Shown here: positions 1-6,430 of the stretch, piece after piece
Position numbering within the stretch: the stretch's first letter is position 1
Layout of the letters: each line of letters begins with the position of its first letter
NCBI GenBank assembly: GCA_002317595.1
Contig: DCHL01000074.1
Span: 12,179 to 26,146, forward strand
Length of the DNA: 13,968 bases
Source of the DNA: Lachnospiraceae bacterium UBA1753
GTDB lineage: Bacteria; Bacillota; Clostridia; Lachnospirales; Lachnospiraceae
Direction: 5' to 3'
Notes under the pieces: model-generated
Told to the model about the DNA's origin: nothing
What the model saw: the letters and a program-made list of their open reading frames with translations, nothing else
Databases searched by the model: none
Made by a program: the position numbers and the translations under genes

Positions 1-124
1 CTATGGTTCTCGATGAAGGCTGGGGTGCTAACATTCATCGGGATGTAAGGTTTCCTATGGTTTTCGATGAACATAGGCTGTTATGGTTCATCGGAATGTA
101 GGGTTTCCTATGGTTTTCGATGAA
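1..124 (+). repeat. Array of ~53-bp quasi-palindromic tandem repeats (left copy)
   Basis: Two full 38-bp cores lie at 34-71 and 87-124 and match at 36 of 38 positions. The right arm of an earlier unit is at 1-17, so the array continues off the left edge. Each core begins TTCATCG and ends with its reverse complement CGATGAA. Further G-U and A-T pairs extend the stem and the centre is AGG-TTT-CCT, giving a long imperfect hairpin. Linkers of 15-16 nt (18-33 and 72-86) vary but keep a GG(G/C)TG(C/T)TA core. Because CGATGAA and TTCATCG also pair across each linker, two alternative hairpin registers exist. The ~53-bp period is not a multiple of three, so it is not coding. The same family recurs at the right end of the window. 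I do not recognise it as a named element. Confidence 0.85.
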
Positions 125-326
125 CGGATGCATGTACGGGCCGTGGGGGCACCTTTTTACATTTTTAGTGCATTGTTTCAGTCTTCGCTTTTTTGCAAAG
201 CAACAGAATGACTGTTTGGGGAATTCCCGTGGGAAAAATCTCTGAAATCCAGTCAAGCAATACTTCTTAATTTACATGGTTCTGTGGTACAATAGAAACG
301 ATTGAGTTTTATGGAGGAATTATTTC
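125..326 (+). other. Intergenic region upstream of iorA with small hairpins
   Basis: Between the repeat array and iorA there is about 200 bp without a credible gene. Small inverted repeats are visible: GCTTT/AAAGC (187-201), AACAG/CTGTT (202-216), TTCCC-GT-GGGAA (224-235), and a wider GACTG/CAGTC pair (210-214 with 250-254). They are followed by the iorA promoter and ribosome binding site. The hairpins lie upstream of the proposed -10 element, so they would not be in the iorA leader if that promoter is right. They could be the end of an upstream transcript or operator sites. No riboswitch or T-box motif was recognised. Confidence 0.4.
285..293 (+). promoter_or_regulatory. Extended -10 promoter of the iorA operon
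   Basis: TGGTACAAT is a TGn extended -10 motif followed by a near-consensus hexamer (TACAAT at 288-293). No good -35 box lies 16-18 bp upstream, which extended -10 promoters can tolerate. The start point would be near 300. The strong ribosome binding site GGAGG (313-317) sits 9 bp before the iorA ATG. Confidence 0.55.
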
Positions 327-2123
327 ATGAAGGAATATGTTATGGGCAATGGCGCTATTGCCTTGGGAGCCATGGCGGCAGGCGTGAAGGCTGTTGCTGG
401 TTATCCTGGAACGCCCTCATCAGAGATTATTGAGACTATCTCAAAGCATTCCCATGAGGGAATATATATCGAATGGTCAGTCAATGAGAAGGCTGCCATG
501 GAAGTTGCAGCCGCTGCCGCATACAGTGGTGCGCGGGCCCTGGTGACGATGAAGCAGGTTGGACTCAACGTTGCTTCTGACCCGCTCATGTCGCTTGCCT
601 ATGTGGGAGTGAAGGGCGGAATGGTTATTGTGTCTGCAGACGACCCCGGACCTATTTCGTCACAGACAGAGCAGGACACGAGACGATTTGCTGACTTCTG
701 CCGCATTCCGGTTTTTGATCCGTCATCGCCGGAAGAGGCATTTGCCATGATTCAGGATGCTTTTGAGTACTCCGAGAAGTACAGCACTCCTGTGCTCTTC
801 AGACCGACTACAAGAGTGTGTCATGCGTATGCATCGATAGACGTGCCTGATATTTTTTCACCAGGAGAATACGAGGGCTTTGTGAAGGATTCGAAGAAGT
901 GGGTTATCTTCCCCAAGTTGTCCTTTGCTAACCATGGAATGATAGAGGAGCGGAATGTGCGCATTGCACAGGATTTTTCGTCCTATGGAAAAAATAGTTG
1001 CGAGGGTGCTGCTTCTGCCAAGGCAGTGATTGCTGGGGGAGTGAGCTATGCTTACGCCAAGGAATTTCTCCAGGATAACCCGGGGGTGCGCCTTGTACGC
1101 ATCGCAACGCCATTTCCCTTCCCGGAGGACTTTGTCAGGAGTTCACTTGAGGGAGTGTCCGAGGTGATTTGTCTTGAGGAGCTGAGCCCTTATATCGAGG
1201 AGTCGCTTCTTAAAATGATAGGAAAGGGTGGAATGCAGCTTGCGGTTTCGGGCAAGCTCGATGGAAGTGTGCCTCACAATGGTGAGCTCTCTGCCGACAA
1301 GGTTGCCGATATTCTCAGTGCATTCCTGGGAATTGAAAAGAAAAACAGAGCCTGTGACCTGGAAGATGCACCTGCGCTTCCTATGAGGCCGCCAGTACTC
1401 TGCGCCGGATGTCCGCACCGTGCTTCCTTCTATGCCGTGAAGCAGGCGATGAAGGGAAGGAAGACTGTGTACTGCGGTGACATCGGCTGCTATACACTTG
1501 GTAATGCAATGCCCCTTGATATGGTTGATACCTGTCTCTGTATGGGAGCAGGAATCACTATGGCGCAGGGGTTCTATCACACTGACAGGGAAGTGGCATG
1601 CTTTGCCTTTGTGGGGGATTCCACATTTTTTGCTTCTGGTATGACTGGAATCGTAAATGCAGTCTACAACGAGGCTAATATGACACTGTGCGTGCTTGAT
1701 AATTCAACAACTGCAATGACGGGACACCAGCCCCACCCCGGCACCGGCCGCAATATGATGGGGAACGTAGTTGACAAGGTCAGCATCGAGAAAATCCTGA
1801 AAGCTGTTGGCCTCTCAAAGGTCATCACGGTGGATCCTCTTGACCTTGAGGCTTCCATTGCCGCAGTTAAGGAATGCGATGAGACAGAGGGCGTTAAGGC
1901 TATCATCTTCAAGTCGCCCTGCGTTGCAATAACTAAGCCTCAGGGGCTTATGAAGATTTCAGAAAAATGCATTAACTGCAAGAAGTGTATCCGTGAGATC
2001 GGCTGCCCAGCACTTATTACTGTGGATGGTAAGGTCACGGTTGATGCCCTTCTGTGTACAGGCTGTGGTCTATGCTCACAGATATGTCCTGTAGACGCTA
2101 TAGGAGGTGCCGGCAATGAATAG
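327..2123 (+). CDS. iorA: Indolepyruvate:ferredoxin oxidoreductase, alpha subunit
   Basis: This is the large subunit of a thiamine-diphosphate and iron-sulfur 2-oxoacid oxidoreductase. It converts indolepyruvate and other arylpyruvates plus CoA and oxidised ferredoxin to arylacetyl-CoA, CO2 and reduced ferredoxin, in the cytoplasm. The 598-residue length fits the family. The N-terminal pyrimidine-binding domain shows GYPGTPSSE (25-33) and EWSVNE (49-54). The diphosphate-binding half shows CAGCPHR (359-365), GDIGCYT (384-390), and the Mg-ThDP signature GDST (430-433) through DNSTTAMTG (458-466). The C-terminus is a two-cluster ferredoxin domain with C548, C551, C554, C560-P and C577, C580, C583, C587-P. 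The first motif has five residues before the last Cys, the second the classical three. The ATG at 327 follows GGAGG at 313-317. The stop overlaps the iorB start. The family assignment is very secure; preference among aromatic substrates is not visible. Confidence 0.96.
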   Translation: MKEYVMGNGAIALGAMAAGVKAVAGYPGTPSSEIIETISKHSHEGIYIEWSVNEKAAMEVAAAAAYSGARALVTMKQVGLNVASDPLMSLAYVGVKGGMVIVSADDPGPISSQTEQDTRRFADFCRIPVFDPSSPEEAFAMIQDAFEYSEKYSTPVLFRPTTRVCHAYASIDVPDIFSPGEYEGFVKDSKKWVIFPKLSFANHGMIEERNVRIAQDFSSYGKNSCEGAASAKAVIAGGVSYAYAKEFLQDNPGVRLVRIATPFPFPEDFVRSSLEGVSEVICLEELSPYIEESLLKMIGKGGMQLAVSGKLDGSVPHNGELSADKVADILSAFLGIEKKNRACDLEDAPALPMRPPVLCAGCPHRASFYAVKQAMKGRKTVYCGDIGCYTLGNAMPLDMVDTCLCMGAGITMAQGFYHTDREVACFAFVGDSTFFASGMTGIVNAVYNEANMTLCVLDNSTTAMTGHQPHPGTGRNMMGNVVDKVSIEKILKAVGLSKVITVDPLDLEASIAAVKECDETEGVKAIIFKSPCVAITKPQGLMKISEKCINCKKCIREIGCPALITVDGKVTVDALLCTGCGLCSQICPVDAIGGAGNE

Positions 2124-2727
2124 AGATGTAATGATATGCGGAGTTGGAGGACAGGGAACTGTACTTGCGTCAAAAATTATTGCGGCTGCTGCTATGGAAG
2201 AGGGAAGTGTTGTCCATTCTGCTGAGACTATCGGTATGGCCCAGCGCGGTGGATCAGTTACGAGTCATGTGCGAATCGGCGAGAGGGCACAGTCGCCGCT
2301 TATTCCATTAGGAAGCGCTGATATGATTCTTTCATTTGAGCCTGCTGAGGCTGTGAGAAATCTGGCGTATTTGAAGGAAGGCGGAATTGTAATCGTAAAT
2401 ACGACACCTGTGAAGCCTGTGACTGAGTCGCTTTGTGAGACCGGGTACGATGGAACGGAAATGCTTGAGTACCTTGAGAAAAAGTGCAGAGTAATTGCTG
2501 TCGATGGTGACGATGCCTGCAGTCAGCTGGGAAGTGCCAAGTTCCTCAATATTTTTCTTCTGGGAGTTGCTGCAGGGTCTGGTGCTCTGAGCATTGCGGA
2601 TGAGACGCTGCTTGGTGAAATCCGTAAGCGTGTTCCAGCAAGATTTGTTGATAGTAATGTGAAGGCCTTTGAGATGGGGCAGGAAATTTTTAATGTACAA
2701 GGAGAGACTGAAGATGAAGCTCAATGA
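2116..2727 (+). CDS. iorB: Indolepyruvate:ferredoxin oxidoreductase, beta subunit
   Basis: This is the small partner subunit of IorA, equivalent to the gamma domain of pyruvate:ferredoxin oxidoreductases. The 203-residue protein has the glycine-rich GVGGQGT motif (9-15) and the ETIGMAQRGGSV motif (37-48) typical of IorB. The preferred start is ATG at 2116, because AGGAGG (2102-2107) lies 8 bp upstream. An in-frame GTG at 2107 falls on the ribosome binding site and is less likely. The ATG overlaps the iorA stop by 8 bp and the ribosome binding site lies inside iorA, so the subunits are probably translationally coupled in 1:1 stoichiometry. The 3' end overlaps the start of paaK by 14 bp. Confidence 0.95.
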   Translation: MNRDVMICGVGGQGTVLASKIIAAAAMEEGSVVHSAETIGMAQRGGSVTSHVRIGERAQSPLIPLGSADMILSFEPAEAVRNLAYLKEGGIVIVNTTPVKPVTESLCETGYDGTEMLEYLEKKCRVIAVDGDDACSQLGSAKFLNIFLLGVAAGSGALSIADETLLGEIRKRVPARFVDSNVKAFEMGQEIFNVQGETEDEAQ

Positions 2728-3952
2728 AAAGCAGATTGCGCAGGTGGATGCGCAGATAAAGAGACTTCTTAACACTGACAGCTATTACGGAAGGGTATAC
2801 CGCGAGGCAGGAATTACTGGCTGTACCTGTCAGGAGGACTTTGAGAAGATTCCTTTTTCGAGCAAGGATGACCTTCGTAATGCATATCCACTGGGAATAC
2901 AGGCTGTACCCGATGAGGAGGTCGTGAGAATCCATTCGTCATCCGGAACAACAGGAAAGCCTGTTATAATCCCCTATACTGCCAAGGATGTAGATGATTG
3001 GGCTATAATGTTTGCACGCTGCTATGAGACCGCGGGAATTACAAATAAGGACAGGATTCACATCACTCCCGGATATGGTCTGTGGACAGCGGGAATCGGA
3101 TTCCAGGCAGGTGCGGAGAAACTGGGAGCTATGGCAATCCCTATGGGACCTGGTAATACTGAAAAGCAGCTTCAGATGATGGTTGACCTTAAGAGTACTG
3201 TCATATGCGCAACCTCATCATACGCACTTCTTCTGGCTGAGGAGATTGACAAGCGTGGAATGAAGGATCAGATATGTCTTACAAAGGGTGTTATCGGATC
3301 TGAGAGATGGAGCGAGAAGAAGAGAGAATATATCCGTGAGAAGCTTGGAATCGAGCTTTATGACATATATGGGCTTACAGAGATTTATGGTCCCGGAATC
3401 GGAGTCAACTGCCCTGACCAGGAGGGAATGCATTACTGGGATGATTATCTCTATATTGAGATTATAGATCCTGTCACTGGCGAGCAGGTTCCTGATGGTG
3501 AGAAGGGAGAGATTGTCATCACAACTCTTGTTAAGGAGGGTGCTCCGCTCTTAAGATTCAGGACCCATGACCTTTCAAGAATCATTCCAGGAGAGTGTAC
3601 CTGCGGTAGGTCGTACCCCAGACTTGACATCATTGATGGAAGAAGTGATGACATGTTCAAGGTACATGGCGTGAATATGTTCCCCAGCCAGGTTGAGGAA
3701 GTACTGTCACAGATTGATGGTGTATCAAGTGAATATCAGATCAATATCGCCCACGACGATGAGAAGAACAGAGATGTCATGCTCATCACAGCAGAGGCTG
3801 AGGGCCGCGTAAACTTCGAGGCGACAGCTAAGGCAATCACAGCTCTCTTCAAATCGCGGATGAGTGTCACACCGAAGGTTACAGTTGTTCCTGTTGGAAC
3901 GCTTCCAAGGTCAGAGAAGAAGACGAAGAGAGTAATTGATCACAGAGACTGA
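2714..3952 (+). CDS. paaK: Phenylacetate-CoA ligase family (AMP-forming aryl-CoA ligase)
   Basis: This adenylate-forming enzyme activates an arylacetate such as phenylacetate or indoleacetate with ATP and CoA to give arylacetyl-CoA, AMP and pyrophosphate. The 412-residue protein shows the phosphate-binding loop SSSGTTGKP (75-83), the YGLTE core (219-223), FRTHDLS (282-288), and the hinge GRSDDMFKVHGVNMFPSQ (309-326). The C-terminal PRSEKKTKR segment (399-407) should carry the catalytic lysine. A small CTCGR motif (295-299) is usual in this group. The ATG at 2714 follows AAGGAG (2699-2704). An upstream in-frame TTG at 2669 lacks support and would extend the overlap with iorB. Its place in the iorAB operon makes arylacetyl-CoA, the Ior product, the likely shared intermediate. 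Exact substrate is inferred from context only. Confidence 0.92.
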   Translation: MKLNEKQIAQVDAQIKRLLNTDSYYGRVYREAGITGCTCQEDFEKIPFSSKDDLRNAYPLGIQAVPDEEVVRIHSSSGTTGKPVIIPYTAKDVDDWAIMFARCYETAGITNKDRIHITPGYGLWTAGIGFQAGAEKLGAMAIPMGPGNTEKQLQMMVDLKSTVICATSSYALLLAEEIDKRGMKDQICLTKGVIGSERWSEKKREYIREKLGIELYDIYGLTEIYGPGIGVNCPDQEGMHYWDDYLYIEIIDPVTGEQVPDGEKGEIVITTLVKEGAPLLRFRTHDLSRIIPGECTCGRSYPRLDIIDGRSDDMFKVHGVNMFPSQVEEVLSQIDGVSSEYQINIAHDDEKNRDVMLITAEAEGRVNFEATAKAITALFKSRMSVTPKVTVVPVGTLPRSEKKTKRVIDHRD

Positions 3953-3973
3953 GACAACCTGTCAACGACGATT

Positions 3974-4003
3974 TTGAAGAAATCGAGCTGATAAACATAT
4001 AAT
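3974..4003 (+). promoter_or_regulatory. Promoter of the flavodiiron protein gene
   Basis: TTGAAG (3974-3979), an 18-bp spacer and a perfect TATAAT (3998-4003) form a sigma-A-type promoter. Transcription would start near 4009, at the foot of the first REP-like hairpin, giving a leader of about 100 nt. The -10 half lies inside the first copy of a 29-bp direct repeat. The second copy (4074-4102) has TATATT at 4093-4098, but a start there would fall in the ribosome binding site. Confidence 0.5.
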
Positions 4004-4102
4004 TTGAACGCAGCTGCGAAGCAGCCTGCGTTCATGAGCAAGTAGCGAAGCGGATTGCGAATGTCCGCTTTACGAAATCGAGCTGATAAACATATATTTT
4101 GA
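3979..4102 (+). repeat. 29-bp direct repeat bracketing a REP-like hairpin element
   Basis: The 29-bp sequence at 3979-4007 recurs at 4074-4102. The first 22 bp are identical and the final 7 bp differ at one position. Between the copies, 4008-4073 is filled by two hairpins. Hairpin one (4007-4032) has AACGCAG/CTGCGTT and CTGC/GCAG arms around a GAA loop with one bulged C. Hairpin two (4048-4070) pairs AAGCGGA with TCCGCTT. GCGAAGC, known as an exceptionally stable DNA mini-hairpin, occurs at 4016-4022 and 4045-4051. A GTAG tetranucleotide (4042-4045) precedes hairpin two, as in bacterial REP sequences. The layout suggests insertion with duplication of flanking DNA, or tandem duplication around a palindrome. 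The downstream copy leads directly into the GAGGAGG ribosome binding site. Confidence 0.7.
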
Positions 4103-4112
4103 GGAGGAAGAG

Positions 4113-5261
4113 ATGAATATTACAAAGGATATCCGTTATATCGGTGTTAATGACCACGAGGTAGACCTGTTTGAGGGAATGTATGATGTGCCCAACGGAA
4201 TGGCCTACAATTCATACATGATTATGGATGAGAAGATTGCTGTCATGGACACTGTTGACAGGAATTTCGGTGATGAGTGGCTGGCAAACCTTGAGGCTGA
4301 GCTTGCAGGACGCACTCCTGATTATCTTGTTGTGCATCATATGGAGCCCGATCATTCAGCCAACGTCAAGGTTTTCCTTGATAAGTACCCTGCGGCAACG
4401 GTGGTTTCCTCAGTAGGTGCCTTCAACATGATGAAGAATTTTTTCGGCACAGATTATGCCGAGAGAAGAATTGTAGTGAAGGAGGGCAGTGTCCTTGAAC
4501 TTGGAACACATGCACTTACATTTGTTGGTGCTCCCATGGTCCACTGGCCTGAGGTTGTCATGAGCTACGAGTCAACCGACAAGGTGCTTTTCTCCGCTGA
4601 TGGTTTTGGTAAGTTCGGTGCTCTTGATGTTGAGGAGGACTGGGCATGTGAGGCACGCCGTTATTACTTTGGAATCGTAGGTAAGTTCGGTGCTCAGGTA
4701 CAGGCTGTTCTCAAGAAGGCTGCGGCGCTTGATATTCAGATCATATGTCCGCTTCACGGACCTGTTCTTACAGAGGACCTCGGAACCTATATTAATCTCT
4801 ACAACACCTGGTCATCCTACGGTGTTGAGAGCGACGGCGTAATGATCGCATACACCTCTGTTTACGGAAACACAAAGAATGCAGTTGAGTTTCTCGCATC
4901 TGAGCTTGAGGCCAAGGGATGTCCCAAGGTTGTTGTGTGCGACCTCGCAAGAGAGGATATGGCTGAGGCGGTTGAAGATGCCTTCAGATATGGTAAGCTC
5001 ATCCTTGCGACAACTACCTACAACGGAGAGATATTCCCATTTATGCGTGAGTTTATTGCCGACCTCACGGAGAGAAATTACCAGAACAGAAAGCTTGCCT
5101 TCATCGAGAATGGAAGCTGGGCGCCTATGGCAGCTAAGGTCATGGGTAAGCAGTTTGAGGGCAGCAAGGACATTGAGGTTGTGGCAACAATCTCAATCAA
5201 GGGAGCTGTGTCTGAGGATAACAAGACTCAGCTTTCAGAGCTTGCAGATATCATGAAGTAG
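4113..5261 (+). CDS. Flavodiiron protein (class A, FprA-type O2/NO reductase)
   Basis: This soluble enzyme reduces O2 to water and/or NO to N2O, using electrons from rubredoxin or a related carrier, and protects anaerobes from oxygen and nitrosative stress. The 382 residues form a metallo-beta-lactamase-like diiron domain (about 1-240) and a flavodoxin domain (about 243-382). All expected diiron ligands are present: H76-x-E78-x-D80-H81, H144, D163 and H215, with family-like spacing. The FMN phosphate loop is TSVYGNT (248-254). There is no rubredoxin or flavin-reductase extension, hence class A. The start follows GAGGAGG (4101-4107) closely. Its leader carries the hairpin element described separately. 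O2 versus NO preference cannot be told from sequence. The downstream GGDEF gene begins 71 bp later and has its own candidate promoter. Confidence 0.95.
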   Translation: MNITKDIRYIGVNDHEVDLFEGMYDVPNGMAYNSYMIMDEKIAVMDTVDRNFGDEWLANLEAELAGRTPDYLVVHHMEPDHSANVKVFLDKYPAATVVSSVGAFNMMKNFFGTDYAERRIVVKEGSVLELGTHALTFVGAPMVHWPEVVMSYESTDKVLFSADGFGKFGALDVEEDWACEARRYYFGIVGKFGAQVQAVLKKAAALDIQIICPLHGPVLTEDLGTYINLYNTWSSYGVESDGVMIAYTSVYGNTKNAVEFLASELEAKGCPKVVVCDLAREDMAEAVEDAFRYGKLILATTTYNGEIFPFMREFIADLTERNYQNRKLAFIENGSWAPMAAKVMGKQFEGSKDIEVVATISIKGAVSEDNKTQLSELADIMK

Positions 5262-5272
5262 AGCACATATTT

Positions 5273-5300
5273 TTTACAATATTCGAGTGGCGGATATATT
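5273..5300 (+). promoter_or_regulatory. Candidate promoter of the GGDEF-MATE-ABC-F run
   Basis: TTTACA (5273-5278), a 16-bp spacer and TATATT (5295-5300) form a plausible promoter just downstream of the flavodiiron stop. No hairpin terminator lies between, so read-through from the upstream gene is also likely. The ribosome binding site for the next gene is weak (AGGGG at 5316-5320, 12 bp from ATG). Confidence 0.45.
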
Positions 5301-5332
5301 GTTAAACTATCGAGTAGGGGACTTGATTATAG

Positions 5333-6430
5333 ATGACTATCAAGGAACGCATCACAGATGGATATAGATTTTTGAGGGACAGCAGGGTAGAACTGCGCCT
5401 TCGATTACTGGCGTTCTGTCAGGCTATGATAGTGATGGCGTTCCTAATTGGGACGCTGAGCATGGCTCTTTTAGGGCAGTCATTCAGAAGCATCATTCCC
5501 AATATTATTCTGTTCATCTTTGGGGCTGCCGGCATTTACCTCAGTTATGTGCGGAAAAAATATGAGGCGGCAGTCATTGTCACCATAGTGGGCTGTGCAA
5601 ATATCACACTTCCTATCATGTTCTTCATGGCGGGGGGGAATAATAGTGGTATGCCAGTATGGTTCATCTTTGCAATTGTGCTGGAATGTATGATGGCGAA
5701 TGGGCGATTCAGAATTTTTGCCACTGCATTTACCACTATCGAGTATGTTCTGTGTATGGCGGAGGCTTACTATTACCCCGAGCTTGTGACGCCTTTTTCT
5801 GACAGTGAGGCTGCATTTTGGGACCTGCTTCAGTCATTGGTGGTTGTATCAGTCGGGATATGTATTTTGATAGGTGTCCATCTCAATGCCTATGAGAATC
5901 AGAGAAGAAGACTTGAACTTCAGAGTAAGAGACTGGCAGAGATTACCAGGAAGGATGAGCTCACAGGCCTGCTCAACCGACATGCGTACTATGAGGATAT
6001 TGCAGCACTTGAAAAGGTCGGTTACAGGGATGACATGGTGCTGGTCGCAATGGATGTCAATGGACTTAAGGTGGCAAATGACCAGTTCGGTCATTCTGCC
6101 GGTGACAGGCTTCTTAGGACTTCAGCTGAGGTGATGCGTAATGCCTTTTCTGCCTACGGTGAAATCTATAGAACCGGTGGTGATGAGTTCATGGCAATCC
6201 TGTTTTGTGATCCTGAGGCGTTTGTCTCTTTAGGGGACAGGCTTGAACATGCGATTTCCGTCAGTGAAGAGGTGGATAACGGCAAGGTGTCAATTGCGAA
6301 GGGAATAGTAGCCTTTTCAGGATATTCTGATTATTCGTTCACTGCGCTGGAGAGGAGAGCCGATGAGCTTATGTACCGCGATAAGGACGAGTATTACAGA
6401 AGAGAAGGAATTGATCGGAGAAAAATATAA
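5333..6430 (+). CDS. Membrane-bound diguanylate cyclase (GGDEF domain)
   Basis: This protein probably makes the second messenger cyclic di-GMP from two GTP. About six hydrophobic segments occupy residues 26-184 (roughly 26-48, 53-72, 78-99, 108-125, 127-147 and 162-184), forming an integral-membrane sensor. A short amphipathic linker (188-205) leads to the GGDEF domain (206-360). The catalytic signature GGDEF is intact at 282-286. DELTGLLNR (208-216), DVNGLKVANDQFGH (241-254) and the closing ELMYRDKD motif (345-352) are also present. No RxxD product-inhibition site stands just upstream of GGDEF, so feedback inhibition through the usual I-site is unlikely. The membrane part resembles no sensor I can name. 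The stop shares one base with the MATE start (TAATG), implying coupling. The ATG at 5333 has only a weak ribosome binding site. Confidence 0.9.
   Translation: MTIKERITDGYRFLRDSRVELRLRLLAFCQAMIVMAFLIGTLSMALLGQSFRSIIPNIILFIFGAAGIYLSYVRKKYEAAVIVTIVGCANITLPIMFFMAGGNNSGMPVWFIFAIVLECMMANGRFRIFATAFTTIEYVLCMAEAYYYPELVTPFSDSEAAFWDLLQSLVVVSVGICILIGVHLNAYENQRRRLELQSKRLAEITRKDELTGLLNRHAYYEDIAALEKVGYRDDMVLVAMDVNGLKVANDQFGHSAGDRLLRTSAEVMRNAFSAYGEIYRTGGDEFMAILFCDPEAFVSLGDRLEHAISVSEEVDNGKVSIAKGIVAFSGYSDYSFTALERRADELMYRDKDEYYRREGIDRRKI

Noticed and set aside
1..124. CRISPR array
   Set aside because: Repeats of 38 bp are separated by only 15-16 nt, and the linkers share a common core, unlike unique ~30-nt spacers. 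No cas gene is in the window.
35..256. 73-residue open frame on the minus strand through the left repeats
   Set aside because: It runs through non-coding repeats whose period breaks the frame, has no ribosome binding site, and matches no family.
125..290. Riboswitch or T-box leader for iorA
   Set aside because: The hairpins lie upstream of the best promoter and no T-box or known riboswitch core was recognised.
2107..2115. Upstream GTG start for iorB
   Set aside because: The GTG overlaps the ribosome binding site itself; ATG at 2116 has AGGAGG at 8 bp spacing and aligns with the conserved IorB N-terminus.
2669..2713. Upstream TTG start for the CoA ligase
   Set aside because: It lies within conserved iorB coding sequence and lacks a ribosome binding site; ATG at 2714 has AAGGAG correctly placed.
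3953..3985. Terminator after paaK
   Set aside because: Only a 4-bp (GACA/TGTC) and a 6-bp (CGATTT/AAATCG) stem without a T tract; too weak to call.
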